A DNA stretch of 36,776 nt from Acidobacteriota bacterium (GTDB lineage: Bacteria > Acidobacteriota > Terriglobia > Acidiferrales > UBA7541). Positions 8,535-17,217 of this stretch are shown piece by piece (the first letter of the stretch is position 1; every line of letters starts with the position of its first letter). The stretch is taken from positions 1 through 36,776 of the forward strand of contig JABCYZ010000044.1 of the NCBI GenBank assembly GCA_013289955.1, given 5' to 3'. The notes under the pieces were generated by a model that saw only the letters and a list, made by a program, of their open reading frames with translations, made no database searches and was not told the DNA's origin. Made by a program: the position numbers and the translations under genes.

Positions 8535-9608
8535 TTAGGAGTCGCTTCGGGTACTGCCAATTTGCACCAGCTCAGGCTTCGGCGAAGGAGGCGCCATGGG
8601 CTTTGGCTTCAGAGTCTGCGACCCGCGCCAGTTGTCGATAATCCCCACCTGCTGCACGCAAGAGACGGTGCACATGGGCGCGCAGTGCTTCGCCGTGTAG
8701 TACTCGCGATGCCGCATCTCATCCGTATATTGCGCCAGCGGAATCCCAGGATACCCGCGCTGCTGGGAGCACCAATGCACCAGCCCGTCCTCGCATATGT
8801 ACAAATAACGCGCTCCTGAACGGCAACGCCAGTCATGCTCTTTGCCCCGCGCCACGCTGTGCTGAAAATCGTTGAACCGCGAAAACGACCGCTTCCCCAA
8901 GGCCATGACCTCTTCAAAAATCTCCAACTCGCGCGGCCCCAGCGGCTTCAGTTGCCCATTCCCATCGTGAATAATCCCCACCGTGCTCGTGAATCCCAAA
9001 TCCACAGCGCGGTGCGCAATCTTAAGCGCGTCTTCAGGATCCTTCACGCCGCTCCCCAGCACAGAATTGATGTTCACCTGAAAAACAGCCAACTCCGCAA
9101 GCCATTCCAGCCGGGTATCGAGCGTCTTCAAGCTCTTCTTGGAAACTTCGTCCGGCACCACATTATCGATACTGATCTGCAAGTGCTCCAAGCCCGCTTC
9201 GTTCAGATTGCCGATCCGCTCCTTGCTCAGCAAAAACCCGTTCGTAATCATCCCCGCTATCATCCCGCGCTTGCGGATGTGCCGAATCACGCCTTCCAGC
9301 TCCGGGTGCATCAGCGGCTCGCCCCCGCTGATCGTAATGATCGACGTTCCCATGTCCGCCAGAATATCCAGCCGTTTCCTCATCTCCTCGAGCGGCACCG
9401 GTTTCGAGACATTGTCGTACTCGTTGCAATACCCGCAGTCCAGATTGCAGCGCCGCATCGGAATGATGTGCACCAAAACAGGATGCTTCGTGGAGGCCAG
9501 CGCCTTGGCGATCATCTTCAGTTCGCGCACACGCGTCTTGCGAAATCTGCGCCGCCGCTCGCGCAACACCACCTCGCTGGCCTTCCCTGTTTTGGTCTCT
9601 TCTGGCAT
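8535..9608 (-). CDS. Radical SAM protein with SPASM-like C-terminal cysteines
   Basis: 357 residues. CNLDCGYC gives the CX3CX2C cluster (C54, C58, C61) that binds the SAM-cleaving 4Fe-4S centre, and SGGEP at 94-98 binds the SAM amino group. The C-terminal part has six more cysteines (C262, C272, C280, C309, C313, C317), the last three in HCAPMCTVSC. This suggests one or two auxiliary Fe-S clusters as in SPASM/twitch proteins (MoaA, PqqE and peptide-modifying enzymes). The basic N-terminus (residues 16-33, RERRRRFRKTR) is unusual. No precursor peptide or partner gene is seen beside it, so the substrate cannot be named. A promoter-like TATAAT lies 28 bases upstream. Confidence 0.85.
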   Translation of the reverse strand: MPEETKTGKASEVVLRERRRRFRKTRVRELKMIAKALASTKHPVLVHIIPMRRCNLDCGYCNEYDNVSKPVPLEEMRKRLDILADMGTSIITISGGEPLMHPELEGVIRHIRKRGMIAGMITNGFLLSKERIGNLNEAGLEHLQISIDNVVPDEVSKKSLKTLDTRLEWLAELAVFQVNINSVLGSGVKDPEDALKIAHRAVDLGFTSTVGIIHDGNGQLKPLGPRELEIFEEVMALGKRSFSRFNDFQHSVARGKEHDWRCRSGARYLYICEDGLVHWCSQQRGYPGIPLAQYTDEMRHREYYTAKHCAPMCTVSCVQQVGIIDNWRGSQTLKPKPMAPPSPKPELVQIGSTRSDS

Positions 9609-9635
9609 GAATCCCGCTAATTCCCCAATACTTCA

Positions 9636-9641
9636 ATTATA
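9636..9641 (-). promoter_or_regulatory. -10 box of the radical SAM gene
   Basis: A perfect TATAAT on the minus strand, 28 bases before ATG 9608. The -35 region (AGAGTG near 9659-9664) is poor. Plausible but isolated evidence. Confidence 0.35.
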
Positions 9642-9804
9642 CACAACGCTGCCCTTCCCACTCTCCGCGCGTCCTGCCCGGCAGCGCCCATGTTTCCAAT
9701 CACCCAACCCGGAGACCGGAATCGCCTCTTTACTCAGTATCCTAAAGGGTCGATCGCCGACGATTTAACTCGAGCGGGCCGCAAAGCATGTTACAGTCGT
9801 AATC

Positions 9805-9996
9805 ATGATGCCCACCTATAAAAGGCTTGCCACGTCGCCCATCCTTTGGTCACTTGTCTGGGCGATTGGGATCCTCGCTGCGGCTTTCTTGTTCAAACGC
9901 AATCCGGCCAACTATTGGATTGAGTCCGCCCTAGTTGTAGGCGCACTCACCACCGTCGTGCTCAAGTCCCAGCGCCCCGTCTGTTCCGCAAGATAG
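9805..9996 (+). CDS. Small two-helix membrane protein, unknown
   Basis: 63 residues with a hydrophobic helix at about 12-30 (ILWSLVWAIGILAAAFLFK), a short loop with NPANYW, and a second weaker helix at about 38-53. It begins with two ATG codons and lies alone between the radical SAM gene and the kinase gene. I recognise no family. Support comes only from the membrane pattern and the gene-free surroundings, so it may be a chance frame. Confidence 0.4.
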   Translation: MMPTYKRLATSPILWSLVWAIGILAAAFLFKRNPANYWIESALVVGALTTVVLKSQRPVCSAR

Positions 9997-10064
9997 ATCT
10001 CATTGCCGGATTCCGGCGCTACAACGTCCAGGATTCCAACCGGGTCCATCCGCGCCCGGATGCG

Positions 10065-10103
10065 TTGACTTGAAACGCAGCGCGATTCTAAGATTGGGCT
10101 CAC
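10065..10103 (+). promoter_or_regulatory. Promoter of the Ser/Thr kinase gene, possibly leaderless
   Basis: TTGACT at 10065-10070, an 18-base spacer and TAAGAT at 10089-10094, then 9 bases to ATG 10104. No Shine-Dalgarno sequence is visible. Confidence 0.4.
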
Positions 10104-13061
10104 ATGCCGGATTCCACGCCCTCCATCGGCCGCACCATTGCACATTTTCATATCGTCGAAAAACTCGGCGGTGGAGGCATGGGCGTCGTCTACAAAGCCG
10201 AAGACACCAGACTGCACCGTTTCGTTGCCCTGAAATTCCTGCCTGACAGCATCGTACGGGATGAGCAAGCGCTGCAGCGCTTCCAGCGCGAAGCCCAGGC
10301 CGCCTCTGCCCTGAATCATCCAAATATCTGCACTATCCATGAAGTCGGCGAAGCGGATGGCCACCCGTTCATCGTTATGGAATGCCTCGATGGCCATACT
10401 CTCAAACATGCCATTCGCGACAAGCCTCTTCCGCTCGAGGAGACGCTGAGTCTCGGAATCCAAATCGCCGACGCGCTCGACGCCGCCCATGCCAAAGGCA
10501 TCATCCATCGCGACATAAAACCCGCGAACATTTTCATCACCCTGCGCGGCCAAGCGAAAATTCTGGATTTTGGCCTGGCCAAAACCGCTTCTCAGCCGCC
10601 CACCGGAGCCACCGCAACCGCTTCGGACGATTCCCCCACCCTAAGAGAAGAGCACCTCACCAGCCCCGGCACCATCCTTGGCACGATTGCCTACATGTCT
10701 CCTGAACAAGCCCGCAGCCGCGAACTCGACCCGCGCAGCGATCTCTTCAGCTTCGGCGTCGTCCTCTATGAAATGTCCACTGGCCGCCCCGCTTTCGGCG
10801 GTAACAGCTCCGCTGAAATCTTCGACGCCATTCTCAATCACGCACCGGTAGCTCCGGTCCGCCTCAACGCGGACATCCCCGCCGACCTCGAGCGTATTCT
10901 CAACAAGGCCCTCGAAAAGGATCTCGCCCTTCGTTATCAGCACGCGTCGGACATTCGCACCGACCTTCAGCGCCTCAGGCGCGACAGCGACTCCGGCCGC
11001 GCCGCCCGGGTAGCTGGGTCCGAATCCGCGCCGAACCTCTCCCCTGTTTCCATCGCCTCCGCGCGGCATGCCGCTCCCGCACCGTCCAGACTCCCCCGCA
11101 CTGTCCTTTGGGGATCCGCAGCGCTCTTCTTGATCGCTCTCCTCATTGGCGCCGCATTCTTTCGCTCGCCAGCACGCGCTCCAAAGCTCACCGACCGCGA
11201 CATCGTCGTCCTCACCGATTTCACGAACACCACTGGCGATCCCGTTTTCGACGACACTCTCAAACAAGCCCTTTCCGTCGCGCTCCGCCAATCGCCTTTT
11301 CTCAATGTGCTTTCCGACGCGAAAGTCGCCTCTACGTTCAAACTGATGAAGCAGCCGCCAAACACTCCCCTGACGCCCGTTCTTGCCCGCGAAGTCTGCG
11401 CGCGTACGAACAGCAAAGCCTACATCGCGGGCTCCATCGCGAGCCTGGGCAGCGAGTTTGTGGTCGGGCTGAAAGCGGTCAACTGCGCCGATGGCGAAGT
11501 CGTCGCGCAGAATCAGGCTACTGCCGCAAGCAAGGAAAAAGTCTTGGATGTTCTCGGCGTAGCCGCCGCCAAGCTACGCGGTGATTTGGGTGAATCTCTC
11601 GCTACCGTTCAGAAATACGACGTGCCACTCATTGGCGCGACAACGGCTTCCTTCGATGCTCTGCGCGAAATGAGCCTGGGCGCCCGCGCCGAGTATCAGG
11701 AAGGCACGTACGCGGCGTTACGCCACTACCAGCGAGCGGTCGATATCGATCCGAACTTCGCGGAGGCGCATGCCGTCATAGGGGTGATGTACAGCAACCT
11801 GGGCCAAACCTCGCGCGCCACCGAATCTCTCTCGAGAGCTTTTGCTCTCCGCGAACACACCAGCCAACGTGAAAAGACTCACATCGAATCGCTTTACTAC
11901 TATCTGGGCATCGGGGATCTGCCAAAGGCCGAGCGCTCTTTTCAGGAACAGATCGAAGCTTATCCCAAAGCAAATTCCTCCTACTCGAACGTGAGCCTGA
12001 TTGAAGAAACTCTTGGGCACTATGAAAGCGCGCTCAAGTATCAGCAGCAGGAACTGCTCATCAATCCTGGCGACACGACGGGCATGGCCAACGAGGGACA
12101 AAACCTGATGAGCTTGAACCGCCCCGCCGACGCTCGAAAACTGCTTGAGCAAGGCGTGGCGCTGAAGCCCAACGCGGATGGACTGCATTTGGCTTTGTAC
12201 ATGGCGGACTTTGCGGAACATAACGCCGGCGATATGGCCAAGCAATCGGCTTGGTTTGATGACAAGCCCGATTTTCAGCATGAGCTTTTTGGCGCCGAGG
12301 CAGACACGGAAGCATACTTCGGACATCAAACGAAGGCGCGCGAACTGACTCGCCGGGCCGCAGATTCGGCCTCTCGCGCAGACAACAAGGAGGCCGCGGG
12401 AACCTGGCTGGCGCTTGGCGCTTACCGTGAAGCCCTCTTCGGCAATCTCGCCGAAGCCCGCAAGCTAGCCTCCGAAGCCATCGCGCTTTCTCCTGACAGC
12501 CAGTCGGTCGGCTTCCTGGCCGCTTTGGCCGAAGCCCGGGCCGGCGATCCGGTCGGCGCGCTGGCCCTCGCGCAAAATCTCAACAAGCAGTATCCGCAAG
12601 CCACCGTTGTTCAATCCTATGCGGTGCCAACCATTCGCGCCGCGGCCGCCCTCTCTAGAAAAGATCCTTCTTCCGCCTTGAGCGAACTGCAAGCGACCGC
12701 TGAGATGGATCTGGGCGGCATACTTTATCTACCCGCCAACATTTGCCTTTTCCCGATTGAAGTTCGCGCGGAAGCTCTTCTCGCCGCACGCCAAGGCGCA
12801 GCCGCTGCCAGGGAGTTCGAAAGAATCCTCGATCATCCCGGCCTCGTCCTCAATTGCCCCATGGGCGCCGTTGCGCACGTGGGCCTGGCCCGCGCCTCGG
12901 CGCTCGAGGCCGCAGACTCCAATTTATCCGCCGACGCACGACAAAGTTCCCGCGCCAAAACCCGCGACGAATACCAGCAGTTCCTCAATCTCTGGAAAGA
13001 CGCGGACTCCAATATTCCCCTGCTCCTCCAGGCCAAATCCGAATTGGCCAAACTGCTCTAA
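10104..13061 (+). CDS. Membrane Ser/Thr protein kinase (PknB type) with C-terminal TPR sensor domain
   Basis: 985 residues. The kinase domain (about 14-290) is complete: glycine loop LGGGGMGVV at 21-29, ATP lysine K44, HRDIKPAN with catalytic D137, DFG at 155-157 and MSPEQAR at 198-204 in place of APE. One membrane helix lies at about 334-353. Outside it comes a domain of about 365-510 (DIVVLTDFTNTTGDPVFDDTL), a fold common in these acidobacterial kinases and similar to FlgO/adenylate-cyclase-associated regions. Many TPR units follow to the C-terminus (about 515-985). This Hanks-type layout, with a cytoplasmic kinase and an extracytoplasmic TPR part, is typical of Acidobacteriota. The signal and targets are unknown. 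It stands alone, with a possible stem-loop after the stop. Confidence 0.93.
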   Translation: MPDSTPSIGRTIAHFHIVEKLGGGGMGVVYKAEDTRLHRFVALKFLPDSIVRDEQALQRFQREAQAASALNHPNICTIHEVGEADGHPFIVMECLDGHTLKHAIRDKPLPLEETLSLGIQIADALDAAHAKGIIHRDIKPANIFITLRGQAKILDFGLAKTASQPPTGATATASDDSPTLREEHLTSPGTILGTIAYMSPEQARSRELDPRSDLFSFGVVLYEMSTGRPAFGGNSSAEIFDAILNHAPVAPVRLNADIPADLERILNKALEKDLALRYQHASDIRTDLQRLRRDSDSGRAARVAGSESAPNLSPVSIASARHAAPAPSRLPRTVLWGSAALFLIALLIGAAFFRSPARAPKLTDRDIVVLTDFTNTTGDPVFDDTLKQALSVALRQSPFLNVLSDAKVASTFKLMKQPPNTPLTPVLAREVCARTNSKAYIAGSIASLGSEFVVGLKAVNCADGEVVAQNQATAASKEKVLDVLGVAAAKLRGDLGESLATVQKYDVPLIGATTASFDALREMSLGARAEYQEGTYAALRHYQRAVDIDPNFAEAHAVIGVMYSNLGQTSRATESLSRAFALREHTSQREKTHIESLYYYLGIGDLPKAERSFQEQIEAYPKANSSYSNVSLIEETLGHYESALKYQQQELLINPGDTTGMANEGQNLMSLNRPADARKLLEQGVALKPNADGLHLALYMADFAEHNAGDMAKQSAWFDDKPDFQHELFGAEADTEAYFGHQTKARELTRRAADSASRADNKEAAGTWLALGAYREALFGNLAEARKLASEAIALSPDSQSVGFLAALAEARAGDPVGALALAQNLNKQYPQATVVQSYAVPTIRAAAALSRKDPSSALSELQATAEMDLGGILYLPANICLFPIEVRAEALLAARQGAAAAREFERILDHPGLVLNCPMGAVAHVGLARASALEAADSNLSADARQSSRAKTRDEYQQFLNLWKDADSNIPLLLQAKSELAKLL

Positions 13062-13113
13062 ACGCGGCAAATCCCTGGCAGGGGCGGAGGACGCGCGGCC
13101 TCCTGCGCGACAC

Positions 13114-13146
13114 CAACTCTCCTCTTAGACGACGAGCGGAGAGTTG
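13114..13146 (+). terminator. Weak stem-loop after the kinase gene
   Basis: CAACTCTCC (13114-13122) pairs perfectly with GGAGAGTTG (13138-13146) around a 15-base loop, followed by TTTCC. The T-run is short, so terminator function is only a suggestion. The rest of the ~300 bases between the kinase and phosphofructokinase genes shows nothing further. Confidence 0.3.
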
Positions 13147-13360
13147 TTTCCGGCGCGGAGAGAGTGCGGTAGTTACAGCTTCAGGAAGCGCTCCAAATCA
13201 CGTCGAGCAGCCAAAAAGTGGCCCGCGAAGGAGCAGGCTCCCGAGAGCCCACCTTTGGAGAATTTTGAAAGAGCTCGAGAATACTTGGAATCCCCCACAC
13301 CGTCAGTCACAAGTCCGGCAGGCGCCTGTTAACCGGCGGAATTCGCGCCAGAAATAGAGG

Positions 13361-14560
13361 TTAACTGCCCATGAGGAACAGGGGCTTGGCTTCGAAGCTC
13401 GAGAATTGCGGGCGAAGGCGCTCGGTATTGTAGTGCTCCTTGATATCCACAATTTTCTTGGTCGAGGTGATCGTTTCAATGGGGATGTTGCCATAGCTCC
13501 CGTTGTGCAAAACAACGAGACGGCCGTGGATGCCTTTCAACAGCAATTCGAGGGCGATGTTGCCGTAAGCCATCGGAACGATGGAATCCACGACATCGGG
13601 GTCGCCGCAACGAGCCAGGTAGCCCAACTTCTGGTTCACGACTTCGATGGTCTTGCCCTTGTTAAATTTCTTCGACAGTTCCTTTACCTTGTCCGAGACG
13701 ATATCACCGATGCCGCCCAGTTTCTTGTGACCATAGGCATCGGCAGCTTCGCCTTCGAAAATCATTTCGCCGCCCTCGAACATCGCACCTTCGGAAACGA
13801 GAACCGTCGAGTAGCGGCTGGGATTCTTGTTGCGATCGTGAACGAGAAGCTCGGTGAGGCGCTCGATATTGAACTTGTACTCGGGAATCACGCAGCGGTT
13901 CGCGGCGCCAGCCATGGTAGGGAGCATCGCGGTGTAACCGGCGTAGCGGCCGAAGACCTCGATCACCATGAAGCGCTCGTGAGAGCCAGCGGAAGTGCGG
14001 AGGTCATTGACGAGCTGCAAAGTGCGGGTAACGCAGGTGCTGAAGCCGATGCAGTAATCCGTTCCGGGGACGTCATTGTCCATGGTCTTCGGAATGGCTA
14101 TGACCTTGAAGCCTTCTTTGTGGAGGCGAACGCCGTAACTCAGCGTGTCGTCGCCTCCAATAGGAATGAGCGTGTCGATGCCCAGCCAGGCGAGATTCTT
14201 GAGAACTTCGGGAGTGAGATCGTTTTTCTCGGCGGTGAAATTGTCTTTCAAATGCGCCGGTACGTTGGACTTGCTGACGCGGCCGGGGTTCGTTCGCGAG
14301 GAGTGGAGAAAAGTGCCGCCGGTGCGTGCGGCGCGCTCTACGACTTCTTGCGTAAGCACCAGAAAATTGTCGGAATTGTCGTAGTCCTTTTCGCGAACCA
14401 TATCGACGAGGCCGGCCCAACCATGACGGAAGCCGATAACTTGATAGCCTTCATGAAGCGCGCGAATCGTAACGCCGCGGATTGCGGGATTGAGACCCGG
14501 GACGTCGCCGCCGCCTGTGAGAATGCCGATGACGCCTTTTTTGGTGTTGACGTTTGCCAT
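13361..14560 (-). CDS. pfp: Diphosphate-dependent 6-phosphofructokinase
   Basis: 399 residues from ATG 14560 (MANVNTKKGVIGILTGGGD). It phosphorylates fructose 6-phosphate in glycolysis. Two diagnostic sites point to diphosphate rather than ATP as donor. IGGDDT at 134-139 has D138 where ATP enzymes have glycine (E. coli G104), and PKTMDND at 157-163 has K158 where ATP enzymes have glycine (E. coli G124). D161 corresponds to the catalytic base. The PPi reaction is reversible, so it can also serve gluconeogenesis. The frame is open upstream to 14863, but that part overlaps the neighbouring PfpI gene and reads as arginine-rich antisense-like sequence, so I reject it. A purine-rich GGAAAGGG lies about 10-15 bases before the start. 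Confidence 0.9.
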   Translation of the reverse strand: MANVNTKKGVIGILTGGGDVPGLNPAIRGVTIRALHEGYQVIGFRHGWAGLVDMVREKDYDNSDNFLVLTQEVVERAARTGGTFLHSSRTNPGRVSKSNVPAHLKDNFTAEKNDLTPEVLKNLAWLGIDTLIPIGGDDTLSYGVRLHKEGFKVIAIPKTMDNDVPGTDYCIGFSTCVTRTLQLVNDLRTSAGSHERFMVIEVFGRYAGYTAMLPTMAGAANRCVIPEYKFNIERLTELLVHDRNKNPSRYSTVLVSEGAMFEGGEMIFEGEAADAYGHKKLGGIGDIVSDKVKELSKKFNKGKTIEVVNQKLGYLARCGDPDVVDSIVPMAYGNIALELLLKGIHGRLVVLHNGSYGNIPIETITSTKKIVDIKEHYNTERLRPQFSSFEAKPLFLMGS

Positions 14561-14685
14561 GATCCAGAGCCCTTTCCGGGGAAGAGTGAACCGACAATTA
14601 TCCACGGACCACAGAGATTTAGAAAGTGCGGATCCCAAGAGAAATATCGGGTGGCGTGCTCGAAGAACGCCCGCTTCCATGCATA

Positions 14686-15267
14686 TTAAGGCTGCATCTG
14701 TGTGCCGAGGACGCCGAGGAACTTGGCGAGCCAGGAATGCAGCGCGGGCCACGCCGGGCCGGTGACGAGATTGCCGTCGACGAGGGCCTCGGTCATGGGA
14801 AGACTGACATACGTGCCGCCGCCGAGGGTAACGTCCGGGCCGGTGGCCGGATAGGCGCTGCACTTTTTGCCTTGAAGAACTCCCGCAACAGCCAGAACCT
14901 GCGGGGCATGGCAGATCGCGGCCAGTGGCTTATTGGTTTTTGAAAAGTGATGAACGATCTCGATGACCCTGGGGTTGAGCCGAAGGTATTCGACGGCGCG
15001 GCCGCCCGGGATCATGAGCGCGTCGTAATCCTCAGGCTTGACCTGATCGAAAGTGGCGTTCAGCGCGAAATTGTGGCCGCGCTTCTCTGTATACGTCTGC
15101 TCACCTTCGAAATCGTGGATGCAGGTCGCAACGAACTCGCCGGCTTTTTTCCCCGGACAGACCGCGTGAACCGTGTGTCCGACCATCTGCAGCGCCTCAA
15201 ACGGCACCATCACTTCGTAGTCTTCGACGTAATCGCCAATCAGCATGAGAATGGATTTCTTCGACAT
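14686..15267 (-). CDS. DJ-1/PfpI family protein
   Basis: 193 residues, the usual size of the family. The nucleophile elbow is AICHAPQVLAVAG with C119 followed by H120, and the acidic partner is in GDYVEDYE (E15). MIPGGRAVEYLR at 85-96 is the conserved glycine turn. Relatives include PfpI-type proteases, YhbO-like stress proteins and glyoxalase/deglycase enzymes; the sequence does not decide between these roles. GGAGG stands close to ATG 15267. It is upstream of the phosphofructokinase on the same strand with 125 bases between, so co-transcription is possible but not shown. Confidence 0.85.
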   Translation of the reverse strand: MSKKSILMLIGDYVEDYEVMVPFEALQMVGHTVHAVCPGKKAGEFVATCIHDFEGEQTYTEKRGHNFALNATFDQVKPEDYDALMIPGGRAVEYLRLNPRVIEIVHHFSKTNKPLAAICHAPQVLAVAGVLQGKKCSAYPATGPDVTLGGGTYVSLPMTEALVDGNLVTGPAWPALHSWLAKFLGVLGTQMQP

Positions 15268-15613
15268 GAGGCCTCCGCGGGGGGAATTGTAACCGAGGAA
15301 CCAGATTGCTCAAAACGCAGCTTGGATCAGCGCGGGACAGCGAACTGGTGTGCTTCCCGGTGAGGCGATGCTAGGCTCGATGGGCGTCTCAAATCGATAC
15401 GAAAACGGCTAAATCGATTGAGGCTGAGATGGGGACAGGAACCCTGTCGCCTCCAGATGCGACGATCTCATTTCGAGATTTATCGTACACTGTTGAATCC
15501 AAAGGTTTTCCTGGAAAGCTTCCCGAGGACCCGGGGACCGGGGGGTCTGGCTAATTACATGCAAATCATTGCTGGGCGTTAATTTCGCCGGACATTCCGG
15601 CTTCAAGGACATC
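15268..15613. other. Divergent intergenic region, 346 bases
   Basis: No convincing gene. It separates the PfpI-type gene (minus) from the TonB_C gene (plus). A perfect small hairpin, GCCGGA-CAT-TCCGGC at 15587-15601, lies immediately before the AAGGAC ribosome site of the plus-strand gene and could affect its translation. ATCTC/GAGAT repeats occur near 15464-15479. No clear -35/-10 pair was found. Confidence 0.4.
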
Positions 15614-15967
15614 ATGGTGAAAAGAGCTAAGGGGATACTCGCGCTGTGTCTGCTAGCCGTGGTTGGCGCAGCAAGCTTGGGGACAGTTTCTCTTCGAGCT
15701 CAAGACGCAGAGACCGCAGGATCGAAGCGCAAAGTCAAATCACTCGGAAAACCTCTGTACCCGGATCTGGCCAGAAAGCTGAACCTTGCCGGCGTCGTTA
15801 AAGTCGAGGTAACCATCGGCACCGATGGCAAGGTGAAGAGAACGCATGTTGTCGGCGGGCATCCTGTACTCGCTCTCGAAGCAGAAAGAGCAGCGATGCA
15901 GAGTGAATTCGAGCCTGGCCCGAAGGAAACGACAGAGGTGATCGAGTTCAAATTCGGCCCGCAGTAA
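15614..15967 (+). CDS. Small secreted TonB_C-domain protein
   Basis: 117 residues from ATG 15614: signal peptide (about 6-29, cut near LRAQ-DA), then a TonB C-terminal-like domain (YPDLARKLNLAGVVKVEV... at 49 onward, GTDGKVKRTHVVGG turn, EFEPG near 99). TonB_C normally binds TonB boxes of outer-membrane receptors. Here the membrane anchor and proline-rich span are missing, as in many short acidobacterial copies, so it is not a normal energy transducer. It is more likely a periplasmic or envelope protein. An earlier in-frame start at 15569 is possible, but AAGGAC lies just before 15614 and the signal peptide begins there. A strong terminator follows the stop. Confidence 0.78.
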   Translation: MVKRAKGILALCLLAVVGAASLGTVSLRAQDAETAGSKRKVKSLGKPLYPDLARKLNLAGVVKVEVTIGTDGKVKRTHVVGGHPVLALEAERAAMQSEFEPGPKETTEVIEFKFGPQ

Positions 15968-15983
15968 ACTCCGGGACTTTCTG

Positions 15984-16022
15984 AAAAAGGCGGCTGTCTC
16001 TGACCGAGACGGCCGCTTTTTT
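15984..16022. terminator. Bidirectional rho-independent terminator
   Basis: AAAAGGCGGCTGTCTC pairs with GAGACGGCCGCTTTT around TGACC, with T-runs on both strands (TTTTTT right, AAAAA left). It lies between the converging TonB_C and HAD genes and can serve both. Confidence 0.8.
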
Positions 16023-16037
16023 CATTTCTAAGAGGAA

Positions 16038-16856
16038 TTAATGCGTGTGAGCAGAAGAAGCCACGACGGGCTCCGCAGAATCCTGAATCGTGAGCATGTC
16101 GGTGCGTACTTTGTCCCACTCGAGCAAGTTCAATCCGTAGGACGTGAACAGCTTGCGGATGTGCGCCGAGTCCCAGCCCAGAACCTTTTCCAGCACCGGG
16201 ACAAGGACGCTCATGGCGTTGTCGCTGAGTACGGTGCGCTTGGCAACGCGCGTAATGAACTTGGCTTCGGAGACGGCGATCGTCAGGCCGTCGTGCTGAT
16301 TGACGTGCATCATCACGGGAATATCGGAACTCCCGTCGCCCATGTAGATGATGTGGTCGTGGCTGATGCTGAGTTCCGCGCGGCGCTCTTCGAGAACAGT
16401 TATCTTGCCCCAACCAGCGGAAGCGCGAATGATCGATTCGACCTCTCCTGTCGACTCGTTGTAGCGGAAGCGCGTGCCGAAAATATTTTGTGGCGGAACG
16501 ATTCCTTCGAGTGCGGATTGGATAATCTCCTGCGGAGCAGCGGAAATCACACTGAAATGAAACTTGTAGCCCTCGGCTAGATTGGCCAAGGCACGGGCCA
16601 GTAGAGCGACGTTGTGCTTCAGGCGAATGCGCTTGCCGGTTTCGACCAGATGATCGCGGCGAACCCGGCGGAAGTCCGGGTCATGCAAAATCAGATAGCT
16701 GAGTTCGGCGCCCTGTTGGACGAGGTTCATCTCCGCAAGGCCCTTGACCTTGTCGTGGAACCCATGAAAACCGATGAGCTCGGAGAGAGCGACTCCCGAG
16801 TCGTTGAAGCTTAAAGTCTGGTCAAAATCGCTCGCCAGTAGATAGTGCTTAACCAT
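16038..16856 (-). CDS. HAD-superfamily phosphatase (phosphoserine-phosphatase-like)
   Basis: 272 residues. Motif I DFDQT (nucleophile D10, acid D12), motif II S105 in VISAAPQE, motif III lysine near K151 and motif IV GDGSSDIP at 173-180 are all present. This gives a complete Mg-dependent HAD phosphatase with a helical C1 cap (about 20-95), as in the SerB/PHOSPHO1 group. The C-terminal ~70 residues are an extra tail. Cytoplasmic; substrate unknown. AAGGAG lies 9 bases before ATG 16856. Confidence 0.82.
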   Translation of the reverse strand: MVKHYLLASDFDQTLSFNDSGVALSELIGFHGFHDKVKGLAEMNLVQQGAELSYLILHDPDFRRVRRDHLVETGKRIRLKHNVALLARALANLAEGYKFHFSVISAAPQEIIQSALEGIVPPQNIFGTRFRYNESTGEVESIIRASAGWGKITVLEERRAELSISHDHIIYMGDGSSDIPVMMHVNQHDGLTIAVSEAKFITRVAKRTVLSDNAMSVLVPVLEKVLGWDSAHIRKLFTSYGLNLLEWDKVRTDMLTIQDSAEPVVASSAHTH

Positions 16857-17217
16857 GTCCTAGTACTCCTTCTTGCTACTGTTCTCTGCTCGCTCGGTGA
16901 GACGTATTTTCGTCTTTGGCGAGTTTGGCCCGCCCTGGATGCGGGTGCCGGGACCCCCTACAGTTACAACGATAGCCCTGTTCACCGAAGGTGCCCCACG
17001 AATTATTTTGATGGGTGCTATGCGTTAAAAACGTGAACGGACCATTATACCTTGGTTAGATGTGTCCCAAGGTTAAAAGATACAAAGGAAAGGAGATGGG
17101 ACCGTTCTGGGGCCATCAAAAGGGACAAAAGGCGTGTCTAGAACGACATAGCAGGAGCGAAGGAAAAGAGAAAAAAGTCATCTGTAACATCAGCGGCCCA
17201 AAGTTGGCGGTTTGAGG
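16857..17217. other. Intergenic region, 361 bases
   Basis: No supported gene. A 63-codon plus-strand frame (16845-17036) begins inside the HAD gene and lacks family features. ACCTTGG (17049-17055) and CCAAGGT (17067-17073) form a 7-bp inverted repeat of unknown role. The stretch 17080-17190 is purine-rich on the plus strand. Confidence 0.4.

Noticed and set aside
13406..14689. 427-codon plus-strand frame opposite the phosphofructokinase gene
   Set aside because: Antisense shadow; the minus-strand frame has all PFK motifs.
14561..14863. N-terminal extension of the phosphofructokinase frame
   Set aside because: Arginine/histidine-rich sequence that overlaps the PfpI gene in another frame; the family N-terminus begins at 14560.
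16845..17036. 63-codon plus-strand frame with a hydrophobic start
   Set aside because: Begins inside the HAD gene, has no ribosome site, and its later part is not protein-like.
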